In this document: positions 1-9,983 of the stretch, piece by piece
How the letters are laid out: each line of letters starts with the position of its first letter
Numbering within the stretch: the stretch's first letter is position 1
DNA from: JAGVUD01 sp052033935
Lineage (GTDB): Bacteria > Armatimonadota > UBA5829 > DSUL01
NCBI GenBank assembly: GCA_052033935.1
Contig: JBPOJE010000011.1
Coordinates: 124,001-188,000, forward strand
Reading direction: 5' to 3'
Length of the DNA stretch: 64,000 bases
The notes under the pieces: model-generated
Told to the model about the DNA's origin: nothing
What the model saw: only the letters and a program-made list of their open reading frames with translations
Databases searched by the model: none
Position numbers and translations under genes: made by a program

Positions 1-1368
1 ACGATTCTGGCGCTTGCGCAGCACCCGTACGGCCTCACTCATCCCCGGCAGGGATGGGCGGAACAGGATCCGGAAGACTACTGGCGGGCCCTGCCGGCAG
101 TTGTGCGCGAGTGCGTCCGGCAGCTTCGTGACGCCGGGAGGTCCGCGGGCGACATCGCATCGCTCGCGCTCAGCACTCAGGGCGACACGCTGGTCATCTA
201 CGACAGCAGCGGCCGCGCCGTGCGCCCGGCGATAAGCTGGATGGACTGCCGCGCCACGGACACCTTTGAGAAGAGCGTCTCCGAGGTTGGCCAGCAGTTC
301 TGGTACGCCGAAACCGGACACAAGCTCACTCCGTACCGGTCGGTCTGCTCCATCTGGTGGCTGGCGGAAAACGAACCCGAGACGCTGAAGGCAGGCCGAA
401 TCGGATGGATTCCGGACTACATGTCGCTTCGGCTGACGGGCAGATGCGCCGTGGACACGCCGAGCGTCTCGTGGACTCCGCTCTTCAGCCCGGCGCGGCG
501 GACGTGGTCGGGCGCGGTTCTGGAGCAACTCGGTGTGGGGGAAGACAGTCTTCCCGATGTGCTGGAGTCGGGCGAGACGATTGCAGGCCTGCTTCCAGCG
601 ACCGCCGACGAACTCGGCCTGAGCCCGGATGTGCATCTGGTGTCGGGCGCGTTCGACCAGGCCGCGGCGGCGCACGGCGCGTCGGCCGCGCCTGGCGGGC
701 GAAGCGTGCTGTCGTGCGGAACGGCGTGGGTGCTCTACGGCGTCAGCGGCAACCCGGTGGTTGATCCGGGACTGGGCATCTCCGGATGCTGCCACGTGCG
801 CGCCGATGAGTGGGGCATGGTGCTGCCGTTCAGCGGCGGGACGGTGTACGACTGGGCGCGGCGCACTCTGGCAGGAGAAGCCGCGAAGACCGCCGGCAGC
901 CCGAACGAGCCCCTGATCTTCATCCCCCACCTGTACGGGGGTCTCAGCCCGGACTGGCGTCAGGAATCTCGAGGGACGATTGTGGGCCTCACGCTGTCGC
1001 ACACGCCGGAGGACATCGATCTGGCGGTGATGCGGGGGCTGGTGTTCGAGGCGCGGCGGAACATGGACGCGTGCGCTGCTCTCGCGGGACGCCCGGAGCG
1101 AATCCGCATGGTGGGCGGCGCGACGCACAGCGCGTTCTGGCCGCAGCTTGCCGCCGACATCTTGGCCCTGCCGGTCGAGGTCTGGAACTGCTCCGAGTCG
1201 GCCTGCTACGGCGCGGCGAAGCTGGCGGCGGGCGCGTTGTCGGACGGCTGGAGCGGAGGCGCGGTGCGCGTCATTGAGCCCCGGCCCGAACGGGTGGAGG
1301 CCGAATCCGCCACGTACGAACGCTATCTCATGGCCTACGCGAAGGCCTTGGACTTCTACTCAGCCTGA
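1..1368 (+). CDS. FGGY-family carbohydrate kinase, 5' truncated by window edge
   Basis: ATP-dependent cytoplasmic sugar kinase that would phosphorylate a pentose, hexose or polyol. The frame is open from base 1, so the start lies outside the window. The first visible residues include WAEQDPEDYW, the usual FGGY N-terminal motif, so only about 30-40 residues are missing from a protein of roughly 490. Further family landmarks are SGAFDQAAAAHG and SCGTAW in the middle, FSGGTVYDW, and the C-terminal MVGGATHSAFWPQLAADIL segment that closes the nucleotide site. An internal GTG at 103 is open to use but would remove a core motif, so I reject it as the start. It is followed 47 bp later by an aldolase on the same strand, which suggests a kinase-aldolase catabolic pair. 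The substrate cannot be told from sequence alone; xylulose, gluconate and rhamnulose kinases all look alike at this level. Confidence 0.9.
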   Translation, partial: TILALAQHPYGLTHPRQGWAEQDPEDYWRALPAVVRECVRQLRDAGRSAGDIASLALSTQGDTLVIYDSSGRAVRPAISWMDCRATDTFEKSVSEVGQQFWYAETGHKLTPYRSVCSIWWLAENEPETLKAGRIGWIPDYMSLRLTGRCAVDTPSVSWTPLFSPARRTWSGAVLEQLGVGEDSLPDVLESGETIAGLLPATADELGLSPDVHLVSGAFDQAAAAHGASAAPGGRSVLSCGTAWVLYGVSGNPVVDPGLGISGCCHVRADEWGMVLPFSGGTVYDWARRTLAGEAAKTAGSPNEPLIFIPHLYGGLSPDWRQESRGTIVGLTLSHTPEDIDLAVMRGLVFEARRNMDACAALAGRPERIRMVGGATHSAFWPQLAADILALPVEVWNCSESACYGAAKLAAGALSDGWSGGAVRVIEPRPERVEAESATYERYLMAYAKALDFYSA

Positions 1369-1415
1369 GCGCGCAGTATCGCTTCCGGGCTGCTTCATCG
1401 AGAGGATAGGACTGA

Positions 1416-2228
1416 ATGACTGGAAAAGACATCCGGCTTGGCAGGCTGTTTTCGGGCGGAAACGCCACCGTTGTGGCCATTGACCACGGCGAGTTCGACG
1501 GCCCGCTTCCGGGCATGATTGACCTGCCGGAGGTCATCAGGAAGGTGGCCCCCTGCGTGTCGGCGATCCTGCTCTCGCCGGGGATGATGAAGCACTGCGG
1601 CCATGCGTTCACTGCGAAGGGTTCGCCACTTGCGATGGTGCGGATCAACTGGAGCAGCCACTTCTGCTTCCACTGGGACTACGATCAGGGCATCGCCGTG
1701 CAGGCGGCGTCTCCGGCTGAGGCCGTAGCGCTCGGCGCGGACATCGTGCTGGTGTGCCTGACTCTGCAGACGGGCAGCGAGGCGCGAGACGCCGCCAATG
1801 TCGAGCTTTTCTGCCGCCTGACGGCCGAGGCGCGCTCGCTCGGACTGCCGGTTGTCGGCGAGTATTTCCCCGCCCGGCCCGACCGCCTGTCGCCGGAGCA
1901 GCTTCACGAGCAAGTGTATCGAGGCTGCCGCATCATCGCCGAGTTGGGCGCGGATCTGATCAAGACCTACTGCACCATCAAGTTCGACGAAGTCACGAAG
2001 GCCTGCCCGGCGCCGATTCTGGGCCTGGGCGCGGAGAAGACCCCGCGCCAGATTCAGGCGCTCGAGCTTGCGGAGCGGATCATCAAGGGCGGCGGGCGAG
2101 GCGTCGTGTTCGGTCGCAACGCGATCCAGGTGGACGACCCGGCGGCATTTCAGCGCGCGCTGGTTGAGGTGGTGCAGGGCGGCAAGCGTCCGTCCGACGC
2201 CGCCGCAGCGCACGGCCTGAAGGACTGA
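1416..2228 (+). CDS. DeoC/FbaB/LacD-type class I aldolase
   Basis: A 270-residue cytoplasmic TIM-barrel aldolase of the DhnA/LsrF/FbaB group, which cleaves a phosphorylated ketose or related sugar phosphate through a lysine Schiff base. VVAIDHGEFDG near residue 20 is the typical first strand. GADLIKTYCT places the likely Schiff-base lysine at residue 183, and the phosphate-binding end of the barrel is GGGRGVVFGRNAIQ. Length matches the family. The start ATG at 1416 is preceded by a GAGAGGATAGG purine stretch. It sits directly behind the FGGY kinase, so the likely sequence is kinase then aldolase on one substrate. The exact substrate is not determinable: fructose-1-phosphate-like, tagatose-like and autoinducer-type aldolases are all possible. 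Confidence 0.85.
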   Translation: MTGKDIRLGRLFSGGNATVVAIDHGEFDGPLPGMIDLPEVIRKVAPCVSAILLSPGMMKHCGHAFTAKGSPLAMVRINWSSHFCFHWDYDQGIAVQAASPAEAVALGADIVLVCLTLQTGSEARDAANVELFCRLTAEARSLGLPVVGEYFPARPDRLSPEQLHEQVYRGCRIIAELGADLIKTYCTIKFDEVTKACPAPILGLGAEKTPRQIQALELAERIIKGGGRGVVFGRNAIQVDDPAAFQRALVEVVQGGKRPSDAAAAHGLKD

Positions 2229-2312
2229 CCACCGCATCGTCCTGAATCGCGGAAGCGCGGAAACCCGGATTCCGTGCCTCCGTCCGTTCCGCGTCTCCGC
2301 GATTCTACCGCC

Positions 2313-4604
2313 TCAGCGTCTCAGCGATTCCGTCACTCCCGCGATCCAGCGGCGATATTGCTCCAGATCGAAGGGCGGAACGCCCGCGAGGTAGTGGCTC
2401 AGGCCGTCTCCGGACGCGCTCGTCCAGCGCAGGACCCAGAGCCGTTGTTCGGACGGGCTGTAAGGGATGCGATCGAGCGTGGTGACGGCATCCACCCCCG
2501 CCGTTGCGCGCCCCGCCGCGATCTGAGCGCCCGTGCCCGCGTCCGTGACCGTGTACTGCAACTCGATGGCGTCGCGGCTGTCGTTGCAGGCGGCTAGCTC
2601 CTGACAACCGCCTTCGGGCTCGCGGAGAGCAAGCAGCAGAGGCTGCTGGCAGCGTTTGATGAACGAGTACGCCAGCTTCTTCGTGAAGTAGTAGTCCACA
2701 ACGGCGTCTGAGAACTGCGGCCACCCGTCCATCAGGTTCCACCAGATAATGCCCGTGCGCCGCCACTTGCCCGTGCGGAACATCTCGATAAAGAACTTGA
2801 CCGCCTCGGCCTGCGACGCCTGGCTTGCGAACACGAAGTCTTCGAGATTGCCGGGCGCCTCGCCAAACAGATTTCGGACCTGGCTGGCCATCAGTTCGAC
2901 GCGGTAGCCGAAGTTGTCCACGCCCGGCACGGGGTCGGTGGCGTGCAGAGTCCATTCGCAGTTGTCCTGATACGGCCAGACCTTCTCCGGCGAGATGAAC
3001 CTGCGGATGGACTCCGCCGACGGGCATCCGTGGTAGCCCATCTCGCTGGCGAAGTGGCACGCGGCGCCCCGGTAGAAATCGCTCTTGTAGTAGTCCCGGG
3101 GTCCCCAGGGATGGTCCTCGGGTGGGCTTCCGTGCGCGGCGAACGCCGTTTCGTCTATGTACGGCGAACTGGGGATGTAGGGCGTGGCAGGGTCTTCTTC
3201 CTTCAGCACATCCGGAATGACGCGGCGGGTGAGAACGTTATCGTTGGGGTTGCGCCCCGCCGCCACGATCCCGGAATCAACCTCGTTGTCTCCCGACCAG
3301 AGCGCAAGGCAGGCGTGCTGGCGCAGCCGCCGGACGACCGTCCTTGCCTCAGCGGCGATTACCCGCTGGTGGGCCTCATCCTGCGGGGGGAAGCGGCACG
3401 CCATGGCGAAGTCCTGCCAGACGAGAATGCCGCGGCGGTCGCAGCAGTCGTAGAACAGATCGTTCTCGTAAACATTGCCGCCCCAGCAGCGGATCATGTT
3501 GCAGCCGATGTCCTGGGCCAGATCAAGAACCCGCGGGAGGCGTTCGGCATCACGCGAGTGGTAGGCATCCACGGGAACCCAGTTCGTGCCCAACGCAAAG
3601 AACCGCTCGCCGTTCACCCGGAAGCAGAACTCGCCGCTGCCCGATTCGTCTGTGACGCTGGTACGGTCGAGCGCGATTGTGCGGATTCCGTGGGTGAAGG
3701 TGAGCCGGTCCAGCTCTTCTCCGCCACGCGTGAGGCGCACGGTCACGTCATAAAGGTTCTGCTCTCCGCGCCCACGCGGCCACCAGAGCCTCGGACCACA
3801 GACGTTGACACCCAGAACACCACCGATGGCTCCGGCCTGTTGCGAAGCGTGGAACTCCGAATCGCCGCACCGACCCGCAATCTCGACCCGGACGTCCGCT
3901 TCGCCGGACAGCGCGGCTGTGTAATGCAACGCGAGATGCGCCGCCTCGCCGGATGTGCTCACCGTGCGCAGGAATGCCGTCTCCAGCCGCTCCTTCGGGC
4001 GGAAGCGCAGGGCGACCAGCCGCCAGATTCCGGCCGAGACCGCGCGCGGCATGATGTCCCAACCGTACATATGGGGCGCTTTTCGCACGTAGAGCGACTC
4101 GAGGAAGCCGCCGAGAGCCCCCACGGAGGGCGGATAGCTGAACTTCTTCGCCTCCTCGACAGCCGGCCGGATGTGGACGAGAAGCTCGTTCTCCCCTCTC
4201 AGAAGCCCGTTGACCGGAAAGACGTGCTCGATGAGCATGTTGTCCGCGCTGCCGGCGAGCTCCCCGTTCAGGAAGACATCGGCGAAGCAATCAATACCCT
4301 CGAAGACAAGCTCCGCGTCGAACCCGGGCATATCCTCCGCCTGGAAACGGCGCGCGTACCAGACGTGCGAGCGCTCCCAGCGGGTGAGGCCTGCGATGTT
4401 CATTCCGAAGAACGGCTCGGGGATGATGCCGTTGCGGTGCAGGTCGAGTTCGAAGTTGCCCGGCACGGTGCAGGACAGCAGCGCGCAGCCTGCCGCTTCG
4501 AGGTCTGCGACGGACGTGAAGCGGCGCAACTCCGGCCCTTCGCTGTACGCGAACGACCATTCGCCGCACAGGTCAACGCCCGGGTCGTGATCGCGGAAGC
4601 GCAC
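2313..4604 (-). CDS. Glycoside hydrolase family 2, beta-mannosidase-like
   Basis: A 763-residue enzyme that would release terminal beta-mannose or a similar sugar from oligosaccharides. The order is GH2 sugar-binding jelly roll (about 10-200, with VPGNFELDLHRNGII and WYARRF), Ig-like domain (about 205-320) and TIM barrel (about 330-650). The barrel carries GCNMIRCWGGNVYENDLFYD and WSGDNEVD, giving a probable acid/base Glu441. FASEMGYHGCPS gives the probable nucleophile Glu521. No signal peptide is visible, so it probably acts in the cytoplasm on imported oligosaccharides. The start is GTG at 4604. It is the last gene of a minus-strand run with the propeller fusion, amidohydrolase, Gfo/Idh/MocA protein and DeoR regulator, and a GH130 gene lies nearby, which fits manno-oligosaccharide use. 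Mannosidase is preferred over beta-galactosidase because of the WGGNVYE and WSGDNE forms of the motifs. Confidence 0.88.
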   Translation of the reverse strand: MRFRDHDPGVDLCGEWSFAYSEGPELRRFTSVADLEAAGCALLSCTVPGNFELDLHRNGIIPEPFFGMNIAGLTRWERSHVWYARRFQAEDMPGFDAELVFEGIDCFADVFLNGELAGSADNMLIEHVFPVNGLLRGENELLVHIRPAVEEAKKFSYPPSVGALGGFLESLYVRKAPHMYGWDIMPRAVSAGIWRLVALRFRPKERLETAFLRTVSTSGEAAHLALHYTAALSGEADVRVEIAGRCGDSEFHASQQAGAIGGVLGVNVCGPRLWWPRGRGEQNLYDVTVRLTRGGEELDRLTFTHGIRTIALDRTSVTDESGSGEFCFRVNGERFFALGTNWVPVDAYHSRDAERLPRVLDLAQDIGCNMIRCWGGNVYENDLFYDCCDRRGILVWQDFAMACRFPPQDEAHQRVIAAEARTVVRRLRQHACLALWSGDNEVDSGIVAAGRNPNDNVLTRRVIPDVLKEEDPATPYIPSSPYIDETAFAAHGSPPEDHPWGPRDYYKSDFYRGAACHFASEMGYHGCPSAESIRRFISPEKVWPYQDNCEWTLHATDPVPGVDNFGYRVELMASQVRNLFGEAPGNLEDFVFASQASQAEAVKFFIEMFRTGKWRRTGIIWWNLMDGWPQFSDAVVDYYFTKKLAYSFIKRCQQPLLLALREPEGGCQELAACNDSRDAIELQYTVTDAGTGAQIAAGRATAGVDAVTTLDRIPYSPSEQRLWVLRWTSASGDGLSHYLAGVPPFDLEQYRRWIAGVTESLRR

Positions 4605-4647
4605 TAGAGTGACCCCGCCGAAAGCGCTCTTGTGGACGTGGCCTTCA

Positions 4648-5793
4648 TCAGGGCCTCAGCGTGATGCGCCCGACGTACACGGAGGCTTCGTCGCGGGCAT
4701 CCTGCGCGCGGGCGTGCTGAGAGTACCAGCTCACGAGGAAGGAGGGCTGATCTGCTCCGGCCGCGGCGGGGTCTAGGAGCAGGCCGGGATACGCGGTGTC
4801 GCCGTCGCGCCCGCGGCCCGCGATGAAACAGCGGCCCTTCCAGGTGAGCATCACCGGCGAGTGAATGAGCACCTCCAGGTCTATGCGGTGCCACGTCTTG
4901 AGCGAGGGATCGCTGCGGAACAGCATCGCGTTTGCGTTGCGCTCGCCGGAGCGCGCGACCAGCTCGACAGAGCCATCGGCGAGGAAGCGCATGTCCGCTT
5001 CGTCCGGAGTCCGCGCGTTCGGGATTGCGCTGACGATGTCCCACTTGAGGCCGTCTTGCGACCTCAGCAGCCGCATGCCTTCCTTGCCGCCGGAGGGCCA
5101 GTTGCTCGAATACGCGGCGCTGTAGAACGCGCCCTTCAGCCAGCGGACGCGCCACAGCCACCACCGGGACTCGTACACGCCCTGCACCTTCGACCAGTGA
5201 ATGCCGTCCTCCGAAGAGGCAAAGTGAGAACGGAGCTTGCCCCTGCCCGGCACGCCGTTGTCCACGGCGTGGGCAAGGTCCCAAGTGCCGAAATAGACGA
5301 AGAGCCTGTCATCCGTCACCGTGAAATGCGGGTCGCGGTCATCGCCGAGCGTGTCGAGCGTCGCGCAGGGATCCCACGTCTTCATGTCGCTGCTGCGCAT
5401 CACGCGGATCTCGCCGTCCATCGAAAGATGTGACGCCCCATGACGGAAACAGAGATAGTAATGCCCCCTGTAGAGTGCAAGGTCGGTGAAGGCGTTGTGC
5501 CTGCCGTCGCCATACGCCTTCTGGTGCCAGTCCAGCGTCGCCGCCCGCGCATCTCCCGTCATGCAGATCGCTCCCATCAGAACTGCCGCCGCCAGCACGG
5601 CGAACCCGCGGGGCCGCAATCTCCTGCCGTCAGTTGAAACGCTGCCCCCGATGAGCCACCACGGCAGCTTCTCGCCCGCGAGGAAGTAATCACGCCCGCT
5701 GCTCTTCGTTTTGCGCACGGCGTACATCCCGAGCGCAATCACCACGACCACATACAGCACGAAGATGCTGATATCTATCCCGCCTAGCTCCAA
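4648..5793 (-). CDS. Chimeric ORF: N-terminus of sodium/solute symporter fused to exported beta-propeller protein
   Basis: One open frame of 381 residues made of two unrelated parts. Residues 1-52 (5638-5793) are the start of a solute:sodium symporter (SSS family): a first membrane helix around ISIFVLYVVVVIALGMY, then TKSSGRDYFLAGEKLPWW, the family's cytoplasmic-loop signature. At residue 53 this stops and a second protein begins with a signal peptide (FAVLAAAVLMGAICMTGDARA). An exported propeller of the sialidase/GH43-like type follows, with repeated blades such as GEIRVMRSSDMKTW, HFASSEDGIHWSKV and MRLLRSQDGLKWDIV. An AGGAG lies one base before a TTG at the junction, so the propeller may have its own start. 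The remaining symporter helices (about 450 residues) are absent. Either a deletion has fused two neighbours or the short leader is retained for coupling. The propeller probably helps recognise or cleave a sugar substrate. Confidence 0.7.
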   Translation of the reverse strand: MELGGIDISIFVLYVVVVIALGMYAVRKTKSSGRDYFLAGEKLPWWLIGGSVSTDGRRLRPRGFAVLAAAVLMGAICMTGDARAATLDWHQKAYGDGRHNAFTDLALYRGHYYLCFRHGASHLSMDGEIRVMRSSDMKTWDPCATLDTLGDDRDPHFTVTDDRLFVYFGTWDLAHAVDNGVPGRGKLRSHFASSEDGIHWSKVQGVYESRWWLWRVRWLKGAFYSAAYSSNWPSGGKEGMRLLRSQDGLKWDIVSAIPNARTPDEADMRFLADGSVELVARSGERNANAMLFRSDPSLKTWHRIDLEVLIHSPVMLTWKGRCFIAGRGRDGDTAYPGLLLDPAAAGADQPSFLVSWYSQHARAQDARDEASVYVGRITLRP

Positions 5794-5855
5794 TTCTCAC
5801 CTGATTCCTTCCCGTTGATAGAGGTTGCGCCTCGCGGCGCATCACGCGGACGCGC

Positions 5856-6902
5856 TCACTTGCCGGACGATCCGTCCGCCGGCCACCCCAGAAGCCTTGC
5901 CCCGTTCGAATACATGACCTTCTCGACCACGTCCCTGCCCATGCCGAGCCGTTTGACAGCCGTAATCAAAGCCCGCACCCCTTCGTAGAGAAAGAAGGTG
6001 TAGTTCGCTTCGATCTCCGGGCTCTTTCGGTTCGTGTTCCACGAGTACGGCCCATCCGTGTAGTTGATGTAGTCCTCGCCGTCGTATTCCCGGTAGCCGC
6101 GCATAAGCATGATGGGCAGGTCGCTGCCGAAGAGAAGCCGGTCGGGCCCGGCGGTCTGGAGCGCAAGCTCGATCACGTCGGGGTTCACGTTTGCGGTAAT
6201 ATCAAAGAGAATGTCTTCGCGCCCGGCGAAACGCGGCAGTCCGCGCCGGGCGGTCGGCAGGCAGTAGGCCCGCCCCACATGCGCGACGATAAGCCTGGCG
6301 CCGGGATACTCGTCGGCTATCTCGAGCACCTCCCGGATGTTGTCCGGGTCGGCCAGCCTGCCCACGCGGGGGATATGCAGCATCACGATGCCGCCGAGCC
6401 GGTCGAGAACCTCCAGATGCTCGCGCGGAAGGAAGTCGTATACGCTCACCTCCAGGCTCTTCTGCGGCGAGAGGTCCGGGTAGGGCTTGATCCCCAGGAA
6501 CCCCTGCCCGCTGATGGCCTGCTCGATGACGGACGGATCGTACTCGGGGCGCGTCACAAAGAGAGCGACGGCGTCGTTGCGGGGGTCCGAAATACCGTCG
6601 AGGACATACCGGTTGTTCACCTCGACGTCCGTCTCGCGCGTCACATACCCGAACACCAGAGCCGAAACACGCTGCTCGGGAAACAGCATCTGGAAGTTGT
6701 CGCGCATCTCCTCGAAGGAGTGCTGTGTCGCGATCTCCGTCGTCCAGCGTTCACGCTTGCGCTCCTCGCTGACCGGGGCAATGTGCTCGCGCAGATAGAT
6801 GTGGACGTGGATATCCAGGATCCGGTCAGGCAGCCACGGAAGAAGCTCCTCTTCATAGACTCTTCTGTCAACGGGCCTGCCTTTGGGTGTCTGAATAGCC
6901 AT
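5856..6902 (-). CDS. Amidohydrolase family protein (Amidohydro_2-like)
   Basis: A 348-residue metal-dependent TIM-barrel hydrolase or decarboxylase without signal peptide. Metal-ligand landmarks are ILDIHVHIY (His32, His34) on strand 1, VMLHIPR and LIVAHVGRAY on later strands, and FGSDLPIML supplying the strand-8 aspartate. Members of this group act on sugar lactones, uronates or aromatic acids, so a role in processing a sugar acid from the neighbouring locus is a reasonable inference; the substrate is not visible in the sequence. It lies 62 bp from the start of the propeller fusion and 117 bp from the Gfo/Idh/MocA stop, all on the minus strand. An imperfect inverted repeat with GGGGGCATCCCCG and GGGGATGCCCCCC arms occupies the gap at about 6945-6985. 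Confidence 0.85.
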   Translation of the reverse strand: MAIQTPKGRPVDRRVYEEELLPWLPDRILDIHVHIYLREHIAPVSEERKRERWTTEIATQHSFEEMRDNFQMLFPEQRVSALVFGYVTRETDVEVNNRYVLDGISDPRNDAVALFVTRPEYDPSVIEQAISGQGFLGIKPYPDLSPQKSLEVSVYDFLPREHLEVLDRLGGIVMLHIPRVGRLADPDNIREVLEIADEYPGARLIVAHVGRAYCLPTARRGLPRFAGREDILFDITANVNPDVIELALQTAGPDRLLFGSDLPIMLMRGYREYDGEDYINYTDGPYSWNTNRKSPEIEANYTFFLYEGVRALITAVKRLGMGRDVVEKVMYSNGARLLGWPADGSSGK

Positions 6903-7019
6903 TGTTCCTCCGTGTCGTGCAGCCGGCTGCGCCGGACATCAATCGGGGGCATCCCCGCACAGGAGGTACGGGGATGCCCCCCACCAGCCGCCGGGTACCG
7001 GCGGTTGGCTGGCTGTGTG

Positions 7020-8291
7020 CTAGGCCGTGGGGTCGAAGCTCGGAACACGCATCTGCAGCCCACCCTTCATGGAGGACTGGTGCGCGATAATACCGGGAAC
7101 CGTATATGCAAGAGCCTCATAGACATCAATGGCGGGCTTCCGGCCCTTCACCAGCGCGTCCACGAACTCGTGAACAAGGAAGTTGTGAGAGCCGCCGTGG
7201 CCCGAATCCTGCCGCAGAGGCTCGGGCAGCATTTCGGTTTTCCACCACATAGGCTGGTCGTACTGCTCAAACTCCGACATCTGCCGCTCGAACCCGCCAT
7301 CGTCTCTCTCGATCTGGCCGCTCGTGCGGACAATGACCGGCCCCATGCCGTTGGGGTGCTCCATAAAGAAGCTGAACTTGTTGCCGTACCACTCGGCGCG
7401 CTCCGTGCCGCGCACCGCCCCGCGCCAGATCTGGCCAACCCGCAGAGTGTTGGCCCGGTTCGTCTTGAACAGTGCCACCTGAGACCCGAACGGGTTCTTG
7501 TAGCTGTTGTTCTGATACGGTTCCGTGCCATCGTTGAAGCCGAGACACATGACGCTCACGAGCCGCTCGCCCGTCACGCCCACTAGAAACGCTGTCGCGT
7601 GTGTGGGATACCACATCGGCGGAAGGGCGTACCGCCATGTGCGCTTTCCCTGAGGGTCATGCCACAGCGGGCTGATGAACCCCGGAGGGTTGGGATGGAA
7701 GTACTCCGCCTCCGTGTAGAACAGCTTTCCGAACTTGCCCTCTTTGTAGAACTTGCGGGCGGAAATCGTGCCCTGCCGGTAGTAGCTGGTCTCGAACATC
7801 ATGTAGGTGAGGCCGGTCTTCTGCACCGCGTCCCGGAGCCTCTCGGCGTCTTCCAGGCTGGTCGCGGCGGGAACGGCGCTGATGACATGCTTGCCCGCCT
7901 TGAAGCACTCGATAGCGTGCTTCACATGGTTCGGGGCTTCCGTGAAGACGGCCACCGCATCCACGTTGGGGTCTTTGATGAGCTCTTCGAGCGAGTTGTA
8001 AGCGTTGTTGCACTGGTAGTGCTGAACCAGCGCGTTGCGCCGGTCTTCTCTCAAATCGCTGACCGCCTGCACAACGCAGTCCGGATGCCGGTGCCAGGCC
8101 ATGCCGTTGCCGAATCCTCCACCGACAATTCCAATGCGAACCTTCTTCAGCGGCTTCCTGCTGCCCGTCTGCGCCAGCACGACGTTCGGCGCAACGATAG
8201 CACTCCCGAGCGCGATCCCCGTATTCACAAGAAACTCCCTTCGTGTACTGCCCTTGCGGGTATCCGATCCTGATGAACTGTCCATACTCAC
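7020..8291 (-). CDS. Tat-exported Gfo/Idh/MocA-family oxidoreductase
   Basis: A 423-residue NAD(P)-dependent sugar oxidoreductase-like protein. Residues 18-42 form a twin-arginine signal (STRREFLVNTGIALGSAIVA), so it is predicted to be exported folded with its cofactor. The Rossmann motif VRIGIVGGGFGNG follows near residue 52, then DAVAVFTEAPNH and AGKHVISAVP (the usual EKP position is altered to SAVP), and the C-terminal HGGSHNFLVHEFVDAL segment. That segment resembles the HGG motif of GH109-type members, which hydrolyse glycosides by an NAD-dependent redox mechanism. Exported copies are common in polysaccharide-degrading Armatimonadota and Planctomycetota. Loss of the canonical EKP lysine would be unusual for a simple dehydrogenase and supports a hydrolase-like or altered role. 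Start at 8291, with an alternative Met at 8285. Confidence 0.85.
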   Translation of the reverse strand: MSMDSSSGSDTRKGSTRREFLVNTGIALGSAIVAPNVVLAQTGSRKPLKKVRIGIVGGGFGNGMAWHRHPDCVVQAVSDLREDRRNALVQHYQCNNAYNSLEELIKDPNVDAVAVFTEAPNHVKHAIECFKAGKHVISAVPAATSLEDAERLRDAVQKTGLTYMMFETSYYRQGTISARKFYKEGKFGKLFYTEAEYFHPNPPGFISPLWHDPQGKRTWRYALPPMWYPTHATAFLVGVTGERLVSVMCLGFNDGTEPYQNNSYKNPFGSQVALFKTNRANTLRVGQIWRGAVRGTERAEWYGNKFSFFMEHPNGMGPVIVRTSGQIERDDGGFERQMSEFEQYDQPMWWKTEMLPEPLRQDSGHGGSHNFLVHEFVDALVKGRKPAIDVYEALAYTVPGIIAHQSSMKGGLQMRVPSFDPTA

Positions 8292-8329
8292 TAGAACTCC
8301 CTATAACTCCGGATGCTGTGCCGAAAGCC

Positions 8330-9138
8330 TCAAGCCCTGTTGCTCCCCTCAGCACCTGCAACCACCACATCCACCCCTTGCTCTCTGATAGCGTCCACAA
8401 AGACAGGGTTGGCGCCCGGGTCGGTGACCAGCACATCGGCCATGGTCACCGGGCCAACCTGCGCATGCGAGTAGCAGCCCAGCTTTGACGAATCGCAGAG
8501 CAGCACAAGCCTGTTGCCGCGACTGATGATGCGCCGCATGCAAAGCGCGGCGTCTGTGTCAACGGTCGTGAGACCCGCCTCGACGTCCAGCGCCACCACG
8601 CTGAGGAATGTAGTGTCCCAGTAGAGCATGTCGAGCGCCGGGTCTGAGATGAAGTTGATAGTGCTGGTATCCGGCCTGACCACCCCTCCGAGCACGTGCA
8701 CCGTGGCTGATGTGTGGGTGACGAGGTGGTAGGCAATCTCGACGGAGGTGGTGACGACGCGAATCTTGAGGTCCACCGGAACACGCAGGGCGAGTTCCCG
8801 GGTGTGGTGCCGCCCGTTAGGGCGACAGAGCCTTCCTGCGGCAGCAGCGCCGCCGCCGCGCCGATTGCGGCCTTCTCACGCGTGCAACTGTCGCGGGTCT
8901 CGGAGTACTCAGGGCGAGCGGCCATCCTGTCCTTGACAAGCGCGCCACCGTGCGACCTGACGAGTTTGCCTTCGTTATCGAGAACGTTAAGGTCGCGCCG
9001 TATGCTGGCGGCGGCGCTCCCCGGCAGATCCGCGAGCTCGGAGACGTTGACCGAGCCTTTGCGAAGCGCGATTTCATACACCCTGCGCCGTCTCTCAGCG
9101 GCGATCAGTCCATTTCCGCCTGATATCTCGTCGCTCAT
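8330..9138 (-). pseudogene. DeoR-family transcriptional regulator with one frameshift
   Basis: Sugar-responsive repressor. The N-terminal frame (start 9138) gives the DeoR helix-turn-helix: RRRRVYEIALRKGSVNVSEL, SIRRDLNVLDNEGKL, then RSHGGALV. It goes on to the ligand-domain motif VALTGGTT near base 8815 and then loses sense. The remainder continues in another frame as ELALRVPVDLKIRVVTTS to the stop at 8330, including SVVALDVEAGLTTVDTDAA and VLLCDSSKLG, the usual DeoR effector-domain segments. Restoring one base near 8808-8815 gives a 269-residue protein of normal family length. This is either a real recent inactivation or a base-calling error. It is divergent from nothing close and lies just upstream of the minus-strand sugar genes, so it is their likely local regulator if functional. 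Confidence 0.85.
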
Positions 9139-9806
<668 letters not shown>

Positions 9807-9983
9807 GCAAGACGGACGGGCATATTGTAGCAGATTTCGGCAATGCCCCGACACGGCGGCTGCGAAAAGCGGACAATCCGGGTGCGCGGGATGCCCCTCC
9901 GGGGTGCGAAGAATTGCGCGTTCTTCCGAAACTCAGGCGGATGGCCATTGCGCAACACCCCTGCCATCGGAGTAAGATGACCT

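Noticed and set aside
2943..4607. Long open frame on the plus strand opposite the GH2 gene (and similar ones at 9933-11525 minus and 30668-31990 minus)
   Set aside because: High GC content opens antisense frames; they lack domains, signal peptides or ribosome-binding sites, and the opposite strand has clear enzyme motifs.
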